Source of the DNA: Sarocladium kiliense
Lineage: Eukaryota; Ascomycota; Sordariomycetes; Hypocreales; Sarocladiaceae
Reading direction: 5' to 3'
NCBI GenBank assembly: GCA_030734395.1
Contig: JAUZTG010000042.1
Coordinates: 2,108,001-2,172,000 of the forward strand
DNA length: 64,000 bases
A model generated the notes under the pieces. It had not been told where the DNA came from. It ran no database searches and saw nothing but the letters and a program-made list of their open reading frames with translations. Below, piece by piece: positions 59,715-64,000 of the stretch. The position numbers and the translations under genes were made by a program. How positions within the stretch are numbered: position 1 is the stretch's first letter; each line of letters starts with the position of its first letter.

Positions 59715-60242
59715 GGCGACGGCTCTCGACTGTCGAGAAAGGAGACGCCGAGGTTCACCTTGCGTGTTTCTGAGAAAGAATGTCCACGATTGTAAGGTCA
59801 ATCGTAGCTTGCATCGCTTAATGGTGGGGATAGTGTAGAAGTGAACCGCGTCTGGACGCGCCTCAATTAAGCTATTTGCTGCATAACCCGCATACATGCA
59901 TATGGTCGCGTTTCCGAAAAGTACCTTGAAGTCGCCCTTCTAGACTGCGCTGGCCGTCGAATCGCTGAAACAGCTCAATAGGGTGTCGCCTCACAATTGA
60001 GATCTGTGCGTAACATGGCCCAGATCTAAGTTCCATCTAGACTTTTGTAGATTCTCAATGATAGCTATTCAAATCCAGCCTGCCTTTAATCCTGGCTCTC
60101 GGTACCTTTACGTGCCTGGTGCGAAGAAAAGTGGGGACACCAAGGTGCTGTCATCACTTTCACCACAGCATCGGATTCTTGAACTTAGCTTCCACTTGAT
60201 GGTTCGTCGAGACAGCTTCAATCTGCCGACCACTCTTTCATA
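59715..60242. other. Divergent promoter region between Dpb2 and unknown gene
   Basis: 528 bases between two start codons on opposite strands. No TATA box seen. The frame upstream of Dpb2 is open by chance. Confidence 0.5.
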
Positions 60243-61075
60243 ATGTTTCGCACAGCCTTCCGACTGGGCCTCCGCCCCAGCCAAGTCTATCAACGGGGGA
60301 TCTCCACATTGCCCAACAACCCTCACATTGTTCGTTGATCCTGGCACCTCAGCACAAGCTCATGCGCTGTACTGACATCATGTTGCAGCTCGCTTTCCAG
60401 GACTCATTAGCCCCTTCATCACATATCCTCACCTATCTGAAAAGCGACCCTCCCTCGAAACGGCTTGCTATCGGAACCTCAACAGCAATGCCACCAACGC
60501 CTCAATCCTTCTCCGAGAATCCTGAGTTCATGTCCATCCTCAACGAAGTCATCAGCGAGTACGGGCATCAGGATGAGGATGTCGTTCAGCAGGCCAGAGC
60601 TTTTGCAAGTCCGGGTGGCTTCAACCTCGGCTCGGGGGGCGCTTTTTTCAACCAACAGCGCCGTCGCGGCTCATCGGCAAAGCAAGGCGGTGGAGGTGGT
60701 GCGGCAGGCTCTGGAGCTGGAGGCGCAAGCGGTCAGGGCGGCGCAGGAGGTGCTGGCCGCGGTGGCTTTGTTCACCTCAGCGACAGGAGGAATCCACCAG
60801 ACTTCGGCCGGATTGCATGGCCTGAGGACATTCTCGGCAGTGTGGAGGTGAACGGCGAAGGAGAGGTGGTGGGGAGGTGTACTCCCAGTGGCACATACCG
60901 TGTGCTAACAAATGAGGGAATGTGAGTAATCATCCCAGATCAAGAGCTCATTGCATTCTTTCGGCCCATTGAGAAGCTTGTGCTTACAAGGCGTGTTCCT
61001 CGCAGTCTCGGCATAAGCTCCTTTCTGAGGGAGAAGCTCATCGAAAGGCTCAAGGCAGCAGAGGCGAAAGCTTGA
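60243..61075 (+). CDS. Conserved fungal protein of unknown function, glycine-rich, possible mitochondrial leader
   Basis: Three exons (60243-60329, 60389-60921, 61006-61075) encode 229 residues. Residues 1-25 (MFRTAFRLGLRPSQVYQRGI) are basic, amphipathic and free of acids, like a mitochondrial presequence. A short conserved section with TYLKSDPPSKRLAIGTSTAM and SFSENPEFMSILNEVI follows. The middle is a glycine/alanine linker (about residues 130-160). The C-terminal block FVHLSDRRNPPDFGRIAWPE, ILGSVEVNGEGEV, SGTYRVLTNEGILGISSFL looks conserved in relatives I recall, but I cannot name a function. The first intron starts with the poor donor GTTCGT, accepted because it keeps the frame and fits recalled homologues without a gap. 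The other intron is standard (GTGAGT, CGCAG). Confidence 0.75.
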
Positions 61076-62615
61076 AGCTCCCGTGACCCGTGCTTGGAAT
61101 ATTTGTATTGATGGCTGTAGGAGTATAATTCGAGGAAAAGTGTATCATCATGCATAAGGACGGAGACGCAGGCTGCCTTCCTGGTTCGGCGACAGTACAG
61201 TGCAGTGCAGTACAGCATCGCCTTATAAGGAAAGAAGCTATCCCTCCCAACAGAGTGAAGCGTTAAGGTTCATGACTCATGCTATAGTATTACTGTGTCA
61301 TATTGCTCTCACTATCTAATTATAGACAAAATATCCCTCAATGAGGTGTTGGCATGCTATCCCCGTTGATGATGGCCTGCAGGAGGGCATCTCGTGAAGC
61401 CTACTCAGATAGGATTTCCACGACTTAATTCTGCTGGTGAAACCCCCATAGGTACCAAGCCAGGAATTTTATAAGCATGCTGGGCTTTGCAAGGCGAGTT
61501 TGTGTAATAATGCTGCGCATCATAGCCAAGTGCGCCTCTCTGTTAGTTCTGGTGGGACATGCATGGAATAACTCAAGATCTTGGTCACATTTGGACTGCA
61601 CCTTGTTTCAGAGTGACAGTGCGGTCTAGTGACGTGTCACATTCGGATGAGCAACCGGTTTGCATGTGATAAATTGAACGAATCAGGCCACTGTCAAGAT
61701 GAGGTGTTGGCAGACTGTGGATGGTCTGACGACTGTCTTTGATAGCAGGGCTTTGTTATCTCCGACGAGGGCCTGGCAGAGGGTAATCCTCATTCGCACT
61801 CTTCTCGATATGATTGAATCTAAGACATCAGATAAACCAGCATCAACATGTCATCTATAACCTTCGCTTGCCTCTCCCCAAAACTTCCTGCGTCGCCTGC
61901 TCGCTCCGATGCGCCGGAAGCGGCTCGCCAACTAGTTGAGACAGGGCGCAATAAGCGGTGGCCCCAGTGAGACACCCCTGTGGTAAATCGTAGGCCTGTG
62001 CGCCGACAAACCCCGCCGTTGGCAGCGGTCTGGCCACTAGGAGGAACCCGCTCCAGCGCGCAAGTGGTGGTGGCTGCCCCTCCATCTGTCACATCACATC
62101 ACCACCACAGAGCATAGCACAGCACAGGTTAGCATAGCGCAGGGCACGTCTTCTGTCCCTCCTCCAGCTTCTGGACTCCCTCCCATCTCCTCCCAAGCTC
62201 CTCCTCCAACTCTCCGCACAAACAGCGACGCCCATAGCTCATCTCCCTCGTCCAGCGTCAAACTGATCACCTGTATCGGCCTTCGGGGCCACACACTAGC
62301 ATCAGACGATCCATCCTGCAGCTGCAACAGAGTTCTCATTCGGCCTTACTGCAACTGCGCAAGCGATACCGAATTGCGACCGGGACCCAGCTGGGCATCC
62401 ATCCCACCAAAACGACCACCACCGTCAATCCTCGGCACCCAAAGACGGCACGGCACTCCGCACATCCTCATAGCTGCCGCCGCTTGAATTCTCGCATCGG
62501 CGGTCGTATTGGGCGCTGCCGGGACCCTGCCTGAGGTACCCTCGTTGCCATATTCCCTCACCTATCGCCCTGACGCCCGCACACCGGCTACTCGTCCCGC
62601 CAACCTCAGCCCACC
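61076..62615. other. Intergenic, includes SNF1 promoter and leader
   Basis: 1.54 kb. The first part follows the unknown gene and is AT-rich; the last 500 bases are GC- and C-rich like a leader. Small frames here overlap one another and are not supported. Confidence 0.55.
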
Positions 62616-64000
62616 ATGGCTCCGAGGGGATTTGACGATGAGGAGCTCACTATTTCCTTATCCTCCTCCCACATTCGTCGCCAGGCACAGCAACAACAGC
62701 AGCAGGAGGAAGCCCGTCGAGGCAGGGATGACGGTTCACGACAGCCTCCCATGCCAACAATTGCAGACGGCGTTGTCATGGATGCCCCTCCGACCACCGA
62801 GCGCGTCAAGGCCAAGACGGAGCAGCGCATCGATGCCTACAAAGTGATACGAACCCTCGGTGAGGGTTCGTTCGGAAAGGTCAAGCTCGCAGTACACACC
62901 TCGACTGGCCAGCAGGTCGCGCTCAAGATCATCGCCCGGAAGAAGCTAATTAGTAGGGACATGGCTGGCCGCGTCGAACGAGAGATCGAGTATCTGCAGC
63001 TCCTGCGGCACCCGCATATCATCAAGCTGTAAGTCGTATCAGGAGGAAGAGAAAACTCCCCAACTACCCGCGGAACATGATGGCTAACTAGAATGTTCCC
63101 TAGCTACACCGTTATCAAGACGAACACTGATATTATCATGGTTCTCGAGTACGCGGGAGGAGAGCTCTTCGACTATATTGTTGCAAATGGACGCATGAAG
63201 GAAGCCGAAGCTCGCCGATTCTTCCAGCAGATGATTTGCGCGGTTGAATACTGTCACCGTCACAAGATTGTCCATCGAGATCTGAAGCCCGAAAATCTTC
63301 TTCTCGACGACAACCTCAATGTCAAGATTGCCGACTTCGGTCTGAGCAATATCATGACTGATGGCAATTTTCTGAAGACTAGTTGCGGCAGTCCCAACTA
63401 CGCGGCTCCTGAAGTGATTGGAGGAAAGCTCTACGCTGGCCCCGAAGTCGACGTTTGGAGCTGTGGTGTCATTCTTTACGTCTTGCTGGTTGGCAGGTTG
63501 CCCTTCGACGATGAGCACATCCCTAGCTTGTTTGCGAAGATCGCGAGGGGAACCTATAGCATTCCGTCATGGATGCCTGCCGGCGCTGTCAATCTTATCA
63601 AGAAGATGTTGGTCGTCAACCCCGTTCAGCGAGCAACAATCGACGACATTCGACAAGATCCATGGTTCATGACGGATCTCCCCGCGTACCTCCAGCCGCC
63701 GGTCGAAGAGTTCTTCAATACTGGTATGGACCCGTCTAAGGCCATTGAGAAGAGCGACATCGCGCCTCACGCCTCCGAAGTTGTCCAGGAGAGGCTGCAC
63801 AACGAGGTCACGGAGAAAATCAGTAAGACCATGGGTTATGGCAAGGGTGATGTCGAAGAGGCATTGAAGGCAGAGGAGCCTTCCGCCATCAAGGACGCAT
63901 ACCTCATCGTCCGAGAGAATAAGCTGATGCAGGTCAGCCGTAAGTTGCCAGCAATTGTCCAGAGCTTCAAACGTCGCAGATACTAACAGTCTTTAGAAAA
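62616..64000 (+). CDS. SNF1: SNF1/AMPK catalytic subunit, 3' end beyond the window
   Basis: Exons 62616-63028 and 63104-63932, then the first four bases of a third exon (63997-64000); the rest is cut. The N-terminus has a Gln run (residues 25-30) where many relatives carry His. Kinase motifs are Gly loop LGEGSFG (81-87), K104, HRD (195-197), DFG (215-217) and the activation-loop T230 in LKTSCGSPNYAAPE, which upstream kinases phosphorylate. After the kinase domain come the UBA-like autoinhibitory segment and ISKTMGYGKGDVEEALKAEE. The ATG lies in CCACCATGG, an excellent start context. SNF1 releases glucose repression and activates genes for alternative carbon use, including plant-wall enzymes. 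The intron at 63933 uses donor GTCAGC with a CTAAC branch and TTTAG acceptor. The C-terminal regulatory domain is not visible. Confidence 0.95.

Noticed and set aside
1..64000. tRNA, rRNA, CRISPR, transposon or viral genes
   Set aside because: I looked for A/B box pairs, repeat-spacer arrays, transposase or reverse-transcriptase motifs and long terminal repeats and saw none. A covariance-model search would be needed to exclude small RNAs.

Overview
The window is nuclear DNA of a filamentous ascomycete (Pezizomycotina). Genes are broken by short introns, mostly 47 to 99 nt, with GT donors, CTAAC/CTGAC-like branch sites and AG acceptors. The gene set is typically fungal: PDR-type ABC transporter, siderophore MFS carrier, Ste7 MAPKK, PKA regulatory subunit, SNF1, SAGA Ada1. 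The N-termini of the PKA regulatory subunit and the MAPKK look like those I know from Sordariomycetes, so that class or Leotiomycetes is my best guess; this is inference. I found no transposon, tRNA, rRNA, CRISPR or virus-derived gene.

Positions 1-27,400 look like the accessory half. In order they hold a truncated secreted protein resembling M14 carboxypeptidases (-), a PDR ABC exporter (+), an OPT oligopeptide transporter (+), a secreted GH5 mannanase (+), a siderophore-iron MFS transporter (+), a RibD_C/DHFR-like reductase (-), a cytidine-deaminase-fold protein (-), a peroxisomal copper amine oxidase (+), a Rossmann-fold NAD(P)-binding protein (-), a nucleotidyltransferase-like protein (-) and a large C2H2 zinc-finger protein (-). 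Several of these deal with nutrient or metal uptake. The promoters show matching signals: an exact SreA-type ATCWGATAA site before the siderophore transporter and four GATAA boxes between the deaminase and amine oxidase genes.

Positions 28,200-64,000 look like conserved core genome: gamma-tubulin complex GCP3 (-), SAGA subunit Ada1 (+), PKA regulatory subunit (+), splicing factor SPF27/BCAS2 (-), an STF2-like hydrophilin whose start codon is split by an intron (-), Spt6 (-), Ste7-type MAPKK (+), a HAD phosphatase (-), a Bre4/ArAE-type membrane protein (+), Dpb2 (-), a conserved glycine-rich protein of unknown function (+) and the start of SNF1 (+, cut by the window end). Three regulators of growth and morphogenesis (PKA-R, MAPKK, SNF1) lie within 28 kb.

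Exon structures were assembled by hand from frame, splice signals and protein-family continuity. Every complete gene closes in frame. No convincing undescribed multi-gene system is present. The strongest leads are the intron-split start codon, the adjacent deaminase/reductase pair that mirrors the two halves of bacterial RibD, the iron-regulatory site, and the missing dimerisation domain and unusual leader of the PKA regulatory subunit gene.
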